Positions 21,274-33,971 of a DNA stretch of 64,000 nt are shown in pieces. Under the pieces are notes generated by a model. The model did no database searches, was not told the DNA's origin, and worked only from the letters and a program-made list of their open reading frames with translations. The stretch lies in the NCBI RefSeq assembly GCF_023074075.1, contig NZ_JADPKT010000007.1, positions 62,001-126,000 on the forward strand, given 5' to 3'. A program made the translations under genes and the position numbers. Each line of letters starts with the position of its first letter. The stretch's first letter is position 1. The stretch is from Bradyrhizobium sp. 138 (GTDB lineage: Bacteria > Pseudomonadota > Alphaproteobacteria > Rhizobiales > Xanthobacteraceae).

Positions 21274-22158
21274 TTAGGGCACCGGCATCGCGCGCGGGCT
21301 GCGATGGAAACGGTTGGAGCTCGCCATCCAGTTCGGCAACGGCTCTCCATCGCGGTGGCGTCCGCCGGCGACAGCCGCAGCCCAGGCCACCGCGGCGCCA
21401 ATCAGGGTCGCGGCCGCGACCGAGAAGGCAACGATGATCGAGTTGCGCCGCGCGCGGTGGATGGCGGTCCTCGAGTCTGCGATCAGTGCATCGACGCGCC
21501 GTTCGGCGTCGGGGGCCGCCAGTCCCGTCACCGCGGCGACCTGCTGGACCAGGTAGGTCCGGTCATCGGCGCTGACGCCGCTGTGGCTGGATGACGTCAT
21601 GAGAACACGGCCCGCTTCGGCGCGGGCCTCCCTCAGATCAGTGTTTGGCGCGCGGCGGGGTGCGCGGAACAGCTTGTCGAGCTCATAGCTCAACAGCGGC
21701 TCGGCTGCGGACATGTTGCTCGCCGAGCTGCGCATCGGCGAACGGTCGATCGCAGCCGCGCCAAGCAGCGCCAAAAGAGCTGCGCCAGCCAGCACAGCTA
21801 GCGCCCACGAGGTCAGGCCATGCAGCCCGTCGCGCCGCTCGCCGTCATCCTCGACCGTTGCCAGCGCAGGCGCCGGTCGCGCCGTCCGTCCGGCGATGTA
21901 GCCGCCGAAGCCGAAGCTGATGATCGCCTGGATGATCAGATAAAGGCCTGACAGCAGCGCCAGCGCCGCGGAAGCATCGCGCCACGACGGCGAGGCCGAG
22001 CTGATCCCCAAGCCGACCGCGACACCAAAGCCGACCAGGATGAACGACATTGCGCCGGCGGCGAGAGCGCCTGCGAGCACCGAACTCCATTGGATGGTCC
22101 GGCGGTCGTCGGCAATGGCACCGCCCTCCATCATGTTGTCCCGTGACAGGGTTTCCAT
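21274..22158 (-). CDS. Polytopic membrane protein of a rhizobial family (unknown function)
   Basis: 294-residue inner-membrane protein. The first helix carries IQWSSVLAGALAAGAMSFILVG and GFGVAVGLG, then helices near residues 65-90 (glycine-rich, FGFGGYIAGRTA) and 115-138. A long soluble segment of about 100 residues (RAPRRAPNTDLREARAEAG...) precedes a last helix (IIVAFSVAAATLIGAAVAWAAAVA). It shares the WS-x-VLAG start and the helix pattern with the protein at 33972. The tiny peptide gene at 22169 lies 10 bases upstream on the same strand. Some relatives are annotated PhnA-like in databases, from memory; nothing here supports a phosphonate role. Confidence 0.8.
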   Translation of the reverse strand: METLSRDNMMEGGAIADDRRTIQWSSVLAGALAAGAMSFILVGFGVAVGLGISSASPSWRDASAALALLSGLYLIIQAIISFGFGGYIAGRTARPAPALATVEDDGERRDGLHGLTSWALAVLAGAALLALLGAAAIDRSPMRSSASNMSAAEPLLSYELDKLFRAPRRAPNTDLREARAEAGRVLMTSSSHSGVSADDRTYLVQQVAAVTGLAAPDAERRVDALIADSRTAIHRARRNSIIVAFSVAAATLIGAAVAWAAAVAGGRHRDGEPLPNWMASSNRFHRSPRAMPVP

Positions 22159-22168
22159 TGTCGTCCCC

Positions 22169-22243
22169 TCAGCGCAGGCCGAAGAACGACAGGATCGCCA
22201 TGATCACGACGATCAAGCCGATGAGATAAATCAATCCGTCCAT
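22169..22243 (-). CDS. 24-residue single-helix membrane peptide
   Basis: Very short gene: ATG at 22243, TGA at 22169-22171, product MDGLIYLIGLIVVIMAILSF plus FGLR. The whole peptide is one hydrophobic helix with an Asp at the start and an Arg at the end. A strong AGGAGG ribosome site lies 9 bases before the ATG. It is the first gene of a two-gene unit with the 294-residue membrane protein (10-base gap). The similar arrangement at 33765/33972 supports a genuine peptide. Function unknown; perhaps a subunit or regulator of its membrane partner. Confidence 0.7.
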   Translation of the reverse strand: MDGLIYLIGLIVVIMAILSFFGLR

Positions 22244-22515
22244 AGTCCCGTCCTCCTGAGGCATTTATGGTCGCTAATCAGGAGGAATGGGGAACGTTCC
22301 TAATTCGGCGTCAGTTGCAGAACGAACCGGCAGGATGTGCGTTGCCTGTTCGAGTCCCAAGGATGAGATTGTGAGCACAAAGGCCTCAGCCGGTCAGCCC
22401 CGGGCTGGGGCCTTTCCGCATTTGCACGTCTTTTGCTTGTCCTATGTTAACGACGCCGGCGCCGGGATCATCAAAGATGCGGCCGGGGCGGAACCTTCCG
22501 GATCGGGAGCGGCGC

Positions 22516-22734
22516 GTGGATCGTAGAACGGCGTGCCTGCATCAGGCAGATGCATTCCGGGAGAAGGCTCTCGCCGATCCCGAGCACCACGACCAGTGGA
22601 TCGATGAAGCCATCAAATGGCTGGAGCGGGCGATGGAGGCGGGTCGTCGTGCCGCCATCACCGTGGAAGCCGACGATGGCAGCAACGTCGCGGAAACCAT
22701 TGCCTCGCATCGAGGCGTCATCGCCCGCCAGTAA
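22516..22734 (+). CDS. Small helical cytoplasmic protein, unknown function
   Basis: 72-residue protein from a GTG start with a GGGAG ribosome site 6 bases upstream; an ATG at 22477 and one at 22444 are in-frame alternatives. The middle reads ADAFREKALADPEHHDQWID EAIKWLERA (split here), an amphipathic helical segment of the type seen in small rhizobial proteins where A-x-x-C/F-R-x-KA-x-ADP is followed by W-x-x-x-A. No catalytic motif and no helix long enough to span the membrane. Composition fits coding sequence. Function not recognised. Confidence 0.55.
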   Translation: MDRRTACLHQADAFREKALADPEHHDQWIDEAIKWLERAMEAGRRAAITVEADDGSNVAETIASHRGVIARQ

Positions 22735-22850
22735 GAGGCGGCCGCGACGCATCGCTGCGGCAATTGTTCCAGGGACGTAACAATGTTGCGGGTCGACACT
22801 GTTCCCGCCTCCATGCTAGGCCGGGCACAGACCCCAACCAGAGTGACGTC

Positions 22851-23213
22851 TTGCTCGCGAACCGCCAGCCTTCAAGAACTTGCCGTCCGCCCAATTGGTG
22901 CGGATTGCTGTCGGTGCTGATCGCGGTTGTCTATCTGCTCGCGAGCGCGCTGCATGGCTCGCACGACATCGACGTCACCACGTCCGGCGGCGGCTCGGAG
23001 CTCGCTGCAGTCCTCGACGGCTCCCCTGGCCACGGCGACCACAAGGCCATCGGCGGGCATCATTGCCATGGCTGCTTCTCGGTCGCGGTTGCGCAGCCGG
23101 CGTTATCGGCCGCATCGGTCGTGCTTGTGTCGGCCACGAGCCCGCAGCATGCACCCCGGCTCGCCGGAATTATCCCCGATACCGACTCCCCGCCTCCCAA
23201 ACACATTGCCTGA
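22851..23213 (+). CDS. Small His-rich exported protein preceding the metal efflux operon
   Basis: About 120 residues if started at TTG 22851; GTG 22914 is an alternative and the start is unsure. A hydrophobic helix (LLSVLIAVVYLLASALHG) is followed by a segment with many histidines and two cysteines (GSHDIDV, HGDHKAIGGHHCHGCFS) and a second hydrophobic stretch. The pattern resembles short exported or membrane proteins that stand before czc/cus operons (DUF2946-like) and may bind metal. czcC begins 54 bases after the stop. Role inferred from position and composition only. Confidence 0.55.
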   Translation: MLANRQPSRTCRPPNWCGLLSVLIAVVYLLASALHGSHDIDVTTSGGGSELAAVLDGSPGHGDHKAIGGHHCHGCFSVAVAQPALSAASVVLVSATSPQHAPRLAGIIPDTDSPPPKHIA

Positions 23214-23267
23214 CGGATTGGTCGGGCATTCCATGCCCATTAGGTTCATCCTTCACAGGTCGGGTTC

Positions 23268-24538
23268 ATGTTTTGCAGGGGAATGGCTGCGCGCCTGGCG
23301 TGCGCGGCGGCGTGTCTGATTGCCGGAGCGGTGCTCGCACCATCTCACGCCCAGACTTTGACGATGCGAAGCGCCTTGTCGCGCGCGCTGACCGCGAGCC
23401 CGCGGCTGACGGCGGCGGAGCGCGACGTCGGCATCGCCACGGGCCAGCGCATCCAGGCCGGCGCGCTGCTCAATCCAGAACTGACCTATGAACAGGACGA
23501 TTCATTCGGCTCCGGCAAATATCGCGGAACGCGATCGGCCGAGACCACGCTCCAGATCAGCCAGGCCTTCGAGCTGTTCGGCAAGCGCGAGGCACGGATC
23601 GCGGCCGGAGCGGCCGGCGTCGAGGTCGCCGCGATCCAGCGCAGGGCCGTCAGGCTGGAGGTGCTGTCGGAGACCGCGATCGCCTTCTTCAGCGTGCTCG
23701 GCGCGCAGCGGCGCATCCAGATCCTCGACGAGCAGATTGCCGCGATCGACCAGCTGACGCCGCTGCTGCGCCGCCGCGTCGAGGCCGGTGCCTCCTCGCC
23801 GGCCGAGACCGGCCGCGCCGAGGTCGCCTCCGCCCTGGTGAGAGCCGATCGCGAGCGCTTCAAGGCGAGCCTGGCGAGCGCCCGGCGCGAGCTTGCGGTG
23901 TTGATGGGTGATGCATCGGCGAAATTCGGCGAGGTTTCCGGCCGGCTCGACACCACGGGACGGCCGCCAGCGTTCCAGGCGGTGGTCGCTGCCATCGACG
24001 CCAATCCGCAGCTGGTGCGCTGGACCGCCGTCTTTGCCCAGCGCAATGCCGAGCTGCTGCTGGCGCGGCTCAAGCCCTATCCGGACGTGCGGATCGCGGC
24101 CGGCTGGCGCCACTATAGCGAGACCAATGACGATGCCGTGCGTCTCACCCTCTCGGTGCCGATCCCCGTGTTCGACCAGAACCAGGGCAACATCCTGTCG
24201 GCGCAGGAAAGCCTCGCCAAGTCCAAGGCCGAGCGTGAGGCCAACCGCAACACGCTGATCGTGATCGCCGGCCGCGCCTACGACTCGCTCCAGGGCTCGC
24301 TGCGCGAGCTCGCGGTGCTGCGTGAGACTGCCATCCCCAAGGCCGTCGAAGCTTCCGACGCCATCTCGCAGGGCTATGGCCAGGGCCGTTTCACTTTGCT
24401 CGAGGTGCTCGACGCCCAGGCGAGCGTCACCCAGGCACGGCTGCGCGAGCAGGAGGCGCTGCAGAACTTCCACGCGGGCGTTGCGACCATCGAAGGCCTG
24501 GTCGGCAACCCCTTCACGCTGGCGCGGGAGAGCGCACG

Positions 24539-24542
<4 letters not shown>
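23268..24542 (+). CDS. czcC: Outer-membrane channel of a heavy-metal RND efflux pump (CzcC/TolC family)
   Basis: 424-residue outer-membrane factor. A signal peptide (LACAAACLIAGAVLAPSHAQ) precedes the TolC-type coiled-coil repeats: first half around ALTASPRLTAAERDVGIA and LLNPELTYEQDD, second half around AIDANPQLVRWTAVFAQRNAELLLARLKPYPD, with LTLSVPIPVFDQNQGNI as the usual closing beta motif and FTLLEVLDAQASVTQAR. The ATG at 23283 is an alternative start. The stop overlaps the next gene by ATGA. It forms the exit duct for metal ions together with the adaptor and pump encoded next. Confidence 0.92.
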
Positions 24543-28739
<4,197 letters not shown>

Positions 28740-28741
28740 AA

Positions 28742-29710
28742 TTGGGCGGCCACGATCATCACGGTCATCACCACCATGATCATGGCGACCATGCGCATGG
28801 TCATGGTCACGACCGCAGTCACGGCCACGTCCATGCCCCTGCGAATTTCGGCAAGGCGTTCGCAATCGGCATTTCGCTCAACATCGCGCTGGTCGTGGCC
28901 GAGGCGGTCTACGGCTATCTCGGCAACTCCACCGCCCTGCTCGCCGACGCCGGCCATAATCTGTCCGACGTGCTCGGGCTGGTCGTGGCCTGGGGGGCCT
29001 CGATCGCGGCAAAGCGCGCGCCGAGCGGCCGCTTCACCTACGGCTTTCGCGCCTCCACCATCCTGGCGGCACTTGCGAACGCGGTGCTCCTGCTGGTCGC
29101 GACCGGCGCGATCGGCTGGGAGGCGATCTTGCGCCTGCGCGAGCCGGAGCCGGTCGCAGGCGTGACCGTGATGGTGGTGGCCGGCATCGGCATCCTCATC
29201 AACGGCTTTACCGCCATGCTGTTCGCGAGCGGCCGCAAGGACGACATCAACATCGAAGGCGCGTACTTGCATATGGCCGCCGACGCCGCGGTCTCGCTCG
29301 GCGTCGTGATCTCCGCGGCGCTGATCATCTGGACCGGCTGGCTCTGGCTCGACCCCTTAACCAGCCTCGTCATCTGCGCCACCATCCTGTGGAGCACGAC
29401 GAGCCTCTTGCGCGGCTCCATCGACATGTCGATGGCCGCCGCGCCCAGAGGCACCGACCTCGCCGCGATCAGGGCGTTTTTGCTCGCGCGCCCCGGCGTC
29501 GCAGGGATCCACGATCTCCACGTCTGGCCGATCTCGACCACCGAGACGGCGCTGACCTGCCACCTCGTCATGCCCACCGGAGCCGGCGATGCGTTCCTGA
29601 TGGAGACCGCGCAGCTGCTGAAGGCCTCGTTCCGCATCGGCCACACCACGCTTCAAATCGAGACGCATCCCGACAATGGCTGCGCGCTGGCGCCGGATGA
29701 CGTCGTCTGA
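28742..29710 (+). CDS. czcD: Cation diffusion facilitator (CzcD-type), His-rich N-terminus
   Basis: 322-residue zinc/cobalt/cadmium antiporter of the CDF family. Translation seems to begin at a TTG with GGGAG upstream inside the end of czcA. The N-terminus (GGHDHHGHHHHDHGDHAHGH) is a cytoplasmic metal-binding tail. The core has the HxxxD sites in ALLADAGHNLSDVLGL and in YLHMAADAAVSLGV, six helices, and a C-terminal cytoplasmic domain (LLARPGVAGIHDLHVWPIST). It completes a czcCBAD unit. Gene symbol is by family; metal preference not tested. Confidence 0.93.
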   Translation: MGGHDHHGHHHHDHGDHAHGHGHDRSHGHVHAPANFGKAFAIGISLNIALVVAEAVYGYLGNSTALLADAGHNLSDVLGLVVAWGASIAAKRAPSGRFTYGFRASTILAALANAVLLLVATGAIGWEAILRLREPEPVAGVTVMVVAGIGILINGFTAMLFASGRKDDINIEGAYLHMAADAAVSLGVVISAALIIWTGWLWLDPLTSLVICATILWSTTSLLRGSIDMSMAAAPRGTDLAAIRAFLLARPGVAGIHDLHVWPISTTETALTCHLVMPTGAGDAFLMETAQLLKASFRIGHTTLQIETHPDNGCALAPDDVV

Positions 29711-29716
29711 GCGCGC

Positions 29717-31360
29717 TTACGCCTTGCTGCCGCCGGTCTTGGCCCTGAGCCAATCGAGCAGCACGCTCCCCAGCATGGCGCTCGAGCCGGCGAGGAACGG
29801 AATGGCGTAATACGCGTAGCGATTGAGTCCATAAATGAGGAAGGTGGGAACTGCAACGCTGACCAGCGCCAGCAGGATCATCAACGTGCCGCCGGCAACA
29901 AGGCGACCCGAAGACCGCCGAACCAAACCCGCATGACTCGCGGGGACACCGATCAGAAGCAGGAGCGCGAGGCCCAGTGTCGCGGAGGACAGCCACAGGA
30001 TCGCTCCCGGGCGATCGTCGTATTCGGTCGAAACTTTCAACCCGCAACACAGCGCAACCAGATCCGAGCTCGGCGCGTAGCCACGCGCAAAGAGACGGTT
30101 CAGCGTGAGCTGAATCTGGTCCGCGGTCGGCAGCAGCCGCGACAGCGGCCACCACGGCTGGTAGTATTCGTGCACCAATTGTCCGGGCTTGAACCCGGTC
30201 GGACTTCCGAAGAACGGGTACCTGTCGCGCTGGACGAAGAACTCGTAGCCCTGCGGACTGGGCGCCCGACGCGCAACCGAATTTGCGTCGAACAGCACGA
30301 AGTACATTTCCCGGAGAAAGTGCTTGGTGAGGTGTCGATAGAGTGTCGACGGCGTCGTCAGCGTTTCGATGAAGATGTCACGCACGACCCGCTCGAGATC
30401 CGCATCGCCGTCGCCGGGCTTCGCCAGGCGGTGCATCGCGCCGAACGGCCATTGATAGACATCGACGTCGGGCCATCCGCGAGGGGTGTCCGCAGCGCGC
30501 ATCTGCTCGACGAACCCCCGCGCCTGCGCCTTCCGGTCGAGATGGACGCCGTGCTCGAAATCGCCGGAATAGCCGACCACGAAAGCCATCACGGCCAGAG
30601 TCTCGTTGCCGACGGGGCGCTTGCCGATCGCGAAGTTGATCGCCGCCGGCGCCAGATAGACGGCAGAGGCGAGAACGCCCGCAAGGGCAAGCACGCCAAG
30701 CCGGCGCAGGAATCCCGCGTCCAGCACCACCACCAGCCACAACAGAATGACGGCGGCCTGTCCTATCGCCGCCGACCGGCAGGCCAGCAGCGCGCCGAGC
30801 GTCAAGCCCACCGCCGCCGCGCACGGCAGCGGTGGCCATTTCCTCAATGCGGCGCCCGCGGCAATGAAGGCCGCAAGACTGACCAGAAAATTGGAGGTCG
30901 TCTCCGCGCCGATCGTATTGTCGTAGTGGATGATGCGGCCATGCAGTGCCGCAAGACAAAAGGCCAGGAGCGCGAAGAAACGCGGCGCACCGGCAAAGCG
31001 CGCGATCGCTGCGACGAAAAGAGCGGTGCAGACGCTCATCAGGTGCTGCGCGATGACCAGGACGAGGATGTGCGGACCGAACAGCTTGGACAGCAGCGCA
31101 AAGAAGGCGGCCAGGCCGTAGGGCCGCTTCATCGTATCTTCGAGGTATTGGCCCCTCAGGATCGATTCGGTCTGGATGAGATAGGCCGCGCTGTCCTCAT
31201 GGATGAAGTGATCCGGCCAGGCTACCAGGAACGCGAGATGAACCATCAGGATCAGGCCGATCGCGCCAACCCAGATCCAGAACCATGCGACGGAGTTTGC
31301 CCGCCCGAGCAATGCAGACGAAAAGCCGGAGCGCTGGTTTAGTGTTCGATCCATTTGCAT
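29717..31360 (-). CDS. Polytopic membrane protein, possible GT-C type glycosyltransferase
   Basis: 547-residue protein with about ten hydrophobic helices in two blocks and a soluble region between roughly residues 270 and 410. After the first helix comes an acidic loop (WPDHFIHEDSAAYLIQTES) in the place where GT-C enzymes carry their catalytic Asp/Glu, which makes a lipid-linked sugar transferase possible; no closer match is clear. MDRTLNQRSG two codons downstream is an equally good start. It is convergent with the CDF gene. The neighbouring acyltransferase would fit a surface-polysaccharide theme. Confidence 0.6.
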   Translation of the reverse strand: MQMDRTLNQRSGFSSALLGRANSVAWFWIWVGAIGLILMVHLAFLVAWPDHFIHEDSAAYLIQTESILRGQYLEDTMKRPYGLAAFFALLSKLFGPHILVLVIAQHLMSVCTALFVAAIARFAGAPRFFALLAFCLAALHGRIIHYDNTIGAETTSNFLVSLAAFIAAGAALRKWPPLPCAAAVGLTLGALLACRSAAIGQAAVILLWLVVVLDAGFLRRLGVLALAGVLASAVYLAPAAINFAIGKRPVGNETLAVMAFVVGYSGDFEHGVHLDRKAQARGFVEQMRAADTPRGWPDVDVYQWPFGAMHRLAKPGDGDADLERVVRDIFIETLTTPSTLYRHLTKHFLREMYFVLFDANSVARRAPSPQGYEFFVQRDRYPFFGSPTGFKPGQLVHEYYQPWWPLSRLLPTADQIQLTLNRLFARGYAPSSDLVALCCGLKVSTEYDDRPGAILWLSSATLGLALLLLIGVPASHAGLVRRSSGRLVAGGTLMILLALVSVAVPTFLIYGLNRYAYYAIPFLAGSSAMLGSVLLDWLRAKTGGSKA

Positions 31361-31390
31361 GCCCGCAATCGATATGTCCGATACGTCTCG

Positions 31391-32433
31391 CTACGTCGCC
31401 GCGTCGGAGCTGGGCGCACCTGCGACGACGTTGGTCTTCGAGCGTCGCGCCAGCCAGCGCGCCGCCCAACGATTGATCGGGCGTTCAAACAGGATCCAGG
31501 ACGCCGAGGAGATCGTGATGACGAGTGCGAGCAAAATCCAGCGCCAGATCTCGCCATTCGCCTTGTCGAAGTGCCTCCAGGCCGCCAGCCACGGCGAGAA
31601 CATAAATACCGGCCAGTGCCACACGTAAAGGCCATAGGAGATGTCACCAAGCCAGACCAGCAAGCGCGGCGCGGCGGGCAGGAGCGCCAGGCCGGCAACG
31701 GCGAGGCAGCAAGCTATGGGGGTCGACCAAATCGTCAATCGCGGACCGAATACGTACGCGCCGACCGCGAGCGCCAAAAGTCCCAGACTGGAGCTCCAGC
31801 GCGGCGAGAACCGTGCGACCATCATGTAGGCAAACACGCCCGCGGCGAAGTCCGCATAATGACCGTCAGCGAAACGAGAGATGATCGCCGGCTGAGGCTC
31901 GATCGCTCTGCCGATCCAGGCGGCGGCAACGCACCAGACGAGCAGCAGCCGGACTCCGCCGAGCGGGATGAGCACTGCGGAGACGAGGTAGAAGATCACT
32001 TCGTACTCGAGTGTCCAGCCGACCGCGTTCATCGGTGCGGGCTGCGGAATGATCAAGAACGACTGCAATATCCGTCCCAACTCGATCTCGTGAGGCGGCC
32101 CGCCGATGCTGCGGCTGAAGAAAGCGATCATGACCAGCGTGGCCAACGCGTTGAGGGGTAGATGCGAAAGAAGCGTTTGGCGAGGAAGCTGAAGGGTGTG
32201 TAGCCCGGCACCGTCGAGATGTAGCAGACAATGAAACCGGAAATGGCAAAGAAGAGGTCGACGCCGTCGGCCCCGCGATCCGCCAGAAATTTCCAGGTGA
32301 CGAGCTGCGACTTATCGAAGTAGACCAGCGCGAGATGCGTGTGAAAGTAAAAGACTGCCAGAGCAGCGACCGCGCGCCCGAGCTGCACGCCCGGCAGCCG
32401 ACCATGAAGTTGAGCGTCACCCATCCCGTCCAC
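31391..32433 (-). pseudogene. Acyltransferase-3 family (OafA/YrhL type), frameshifted
   Basis: Two adjacent reading frames together make one membrane acyltransferase, which normally adds acetyl or similar groups to surface sugars. The first part (from 32433) has RAVAALAVFYFHTHLALVYF and FFAISGFIVCYIS, including the catalytic His region, and ends KRFFRIYPSTRWPRWS. The second part (to 31391) continues NALATLVMIAFFSR... and WTLEYEVIFYLVSAVLIP through GDISYGLYVWHWPVF and the end of the fold. Adding one base in the CCCC run at 32155-32158 joins them as RIYPLNALATLVMIAFF, the usual family text. It is either a recent frameshift or a sequencing error. Confidence 0.8.
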
Positions 32434-32511
32434 ACCTAGCCGCGCGCCTAGCCTCGCGCAACGTCGCGCAACTCAGCATGTCCGCTCGCAAGCAGTTCGG
32501 GTGACGCACAA

Positions 32512-33372
32512 CTACGCCGCCTTCGCCGTCACGATCCAGATCGCGCCCTGCAGCGCCACGCTCTGCCCCTTCAAAAACGGCGCAAGCATCTCGCGGATCG
32601 AGGCTTTCGCAGCCGCATAGGTTTCCGGCGGATGCCCCTGCAGCGCGCGGCTGGCCGGGCCGATCTGCAACGCACCGTCCACGGCCGCATCGAGGCCGCC
32701 GCCGATTGCGACGTCCATCGGAAGATTGTGCGGCTCCATCGCCACGTCGACGAAGCCCGCCCCCTTCAGGATGCGCGTCACGCGCTCTTCCGAGGCGAAC
32801 GCGAACGGGCCCGGCTCTTCCGGCCCGACCGGCGGCATTTTTGGCACGTGCTTGTACACCGCCATCAGCGGCGCCATCATCCAGGGGTTTTCCTTCGGCT
32901 CGCGCCAGCACACGAAGGCGAGCCGTCCGGTCGGCTTCAGCGCGCAGCGGAGATTGGTGAAGGACGCAATGGGATCGGCAAAGAACATCACGCCGAAGCG
33001 CGAGGCGAGCAGGTCAAAGCTGGCCGGCTCGAATGGATGCACCGTCGCATCGGCCAGCACGAAATCGAGCGGGAGGCCTTTTGGCGCAAACGCGCGCGCC
33101 TGCGACAGCATCGGTTCGGACACGTCGAGGCCGAGCGCAAAACCGTTCGGCGCCACCGCCTTCGCGAATGCGAACGTCGTCGCGCCGGAGCCGCAACCGA
33201 CATCGAGGACGCGCTCGCCCGGCTTCGGCGTGGCGCGGTCGATCAGCACCTCGGCAATGGGGCCGAGCAGGTTCTCCTGCGCGGCGTGGCGATCGGCCCA
33301 GCGCTGCCCGCTCGGGCCGTTCCAATAGGCGATCTGGTCGGCATTCTCGGCGTGTCCGCTAGGCTGCTGCAT
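32512..33372 (-). CDS. Class I SAM-dependent methyltransferase
   Basis: 286-residue methyltransferase of the UbiE/Methyltransf_25 kind. Motif I is ERVLDVGCGSGATTFAFAK near residue 53, the acidic loop is ALGLDVSEPMLSQARA, and motif II/III include LPLDFVLADATVHPF and FDLLASRFGVMFF. The start MQQPSGHAENADQIAYWNG at 33372 has a GAGGG ribosome site, and YWNGPSGQRWADRH is common at the N-terminus of this subfamily. The substrate is unknown. The gene stands alone, with a short gap to the acyltransferase remnant. Confidence 0.85.
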   Translation of the reverse strand: MQQPSGHAENADQIAYWNGPSGQRWADRHAAQENLLGPIAEVLIDRATPKPGERVLDVGCGSGATTFAFAKAVAPNGFALGLDVSEPMLSQARAFAPKGLPLDFVLADATVHPFEPASFDLLASRFGVMFFADPIASFTNLRCALKPTGRLAFVCWREPKENPWMMAPLMAVYKHVPKMPPVGPEEPGPFAFASEERVTRILKGAGFVDVAMEPHNLPMDVAIGGGLDAAVDGALQIGPASRALQGHPPETYAAAKASIREMLAPFLKGQSVALQGAIWIVTAKAA

Positions 33373-33400
33373 TGGCCCTCCGTCATCTCGCCCTGCTCCT

Positions 33401-33610
33401 ATGACAGAAGCCAGTCCGACCGAAAAGCCGAGATCGAAAACTCCAACCCGGGGGGCGCGAGCGTTTTGGAGGCCGCGCGACCGATTGCCCCGCGACACCG
33501 CAACGGGTCTGCCGTCGGGAGTCTCGATCGAGAAATGGGTTCACACGGTTCGCAGCCCGCTGGTCTATCGCTTCAACTGGGGCAGCGCTCATGTCGCGGC
33601 GAAGTACTAG
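33401..33610 (+). CDS. Short hypothetical protein followed by a terminator
   Basis: Possible 69-residue protein with a basic N-terminal half (EKPRSKTPTRGARAFWRPR) and a C-terminal half reading IEKWVHTVRSPLVYRFNWGS. No known family is seen. The only strong support is a perfect terminator 24 bases downstream on the same strand. The N-terminal half looks less protein-like than the C-terminal half, so the true start could be downstream. Low confidence. Confidence 0.35.
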   Translation: MTEASPTEKPRSKTPTRGARAFWRPRDRLPRDTATGLPSGVSIEKWVHTVRSPLVYRFNWGSAHVAAKY

Positions 33611-33633
33611 CTCCTGAGTATCGCCAAAAGCAA

Positions 33634-33661
33634 AGCCCCGGTACATCCGGGGCTTTTTTTA
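33634..33661 (+). terminator. Rho-independent terminator
   Basis: Hairpin AAGCCCCGG-TACAT-CCGGGGCTT followed by a run of T. It lies downstream of the short gene ending at 33610. Confidence 0.8.
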
Positions 33662-33764
33662 CATTCCGGGCCTTCAAGGACGCCCTCTCGGCACGCAGGC
33701 GACCGACCGTGGGCCGCCCTCCTTCGAGCGCCCGCCCTCTCTCACAGTCCCGCCGATCCGCGAA

Positions 33765-33848
33765 CTAGCGCCAGAACAGCGCCAGCAGCAGGATGATCGG
33801 GAGCGGAATTCCCAGCAGCCACAACAGGGCGCCTCGACCAAGTGTCAT
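33765..33848 (-). CDS. 27-residue single-helix membrane peptide
   Basis: ATG at 33846-33848 and TAG at 33765-33767 give MTLGRGALLWLLGIPLPIIL plus LLALFWR. Almost the whole peptide is one hydrophobic helix with a central Pro pair and basic ends. An AGAGG element lies 9 bases before the ATG. It is divergent from the 204-residue membrane protein at 33972. This repeats the pairing of a tiny helix peptide with the same kind of membrane protein seen at 22169. Real translation is likely but not proven. Confidence 0.6.
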   Translation of the reverse strand: MTLGRGALLWLLGIPLPIILLLALFWR

Positions 33849-33913
33849 GGTATCCGGCCTCTTCTAGCTTTCCATAGACCAAGCTGCGAAGACCGGCTGG
33901 AGTTCCTCCTCCA

Positions 33914-33938
33914 GGAACGGAAGATTTGAGGGCGCGTT
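33914..33938 (+). promoter_or_regulatory. EcfG-type general stress promoter
   Basis: GGAAC (33914-33918), exactly 16 bases, CGTT (33935-33938). This is the consensus recognised by the alphaproteobacterial ECF15 sigma factor EcfG. The -10 ends 33 bases before the start of the membrane-protein gene at 33972, which it should drive under stress. Confidence 0.65.
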
Positions 33939-33971
33939 GGAACAGAAATGGAAGTTCCTGGAGGATCCGCC

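Noticed and set aside
22244-22330. GGAAC near 22290 as an EcfG promoter for the 24-residue peptide gene
   Set aside because: On the minus strand GGAAC is followed after 16 bases by GATT, not CGTT; too weak to claim.
22287-22526. 79-codon plus-strand frame with AGGAGG before its ATG
   Set aside because: The product (MGNVPNSASVAERTG...) has no fold or conservation pattern I can support, and it overlaps the better candidate starting at 22516.
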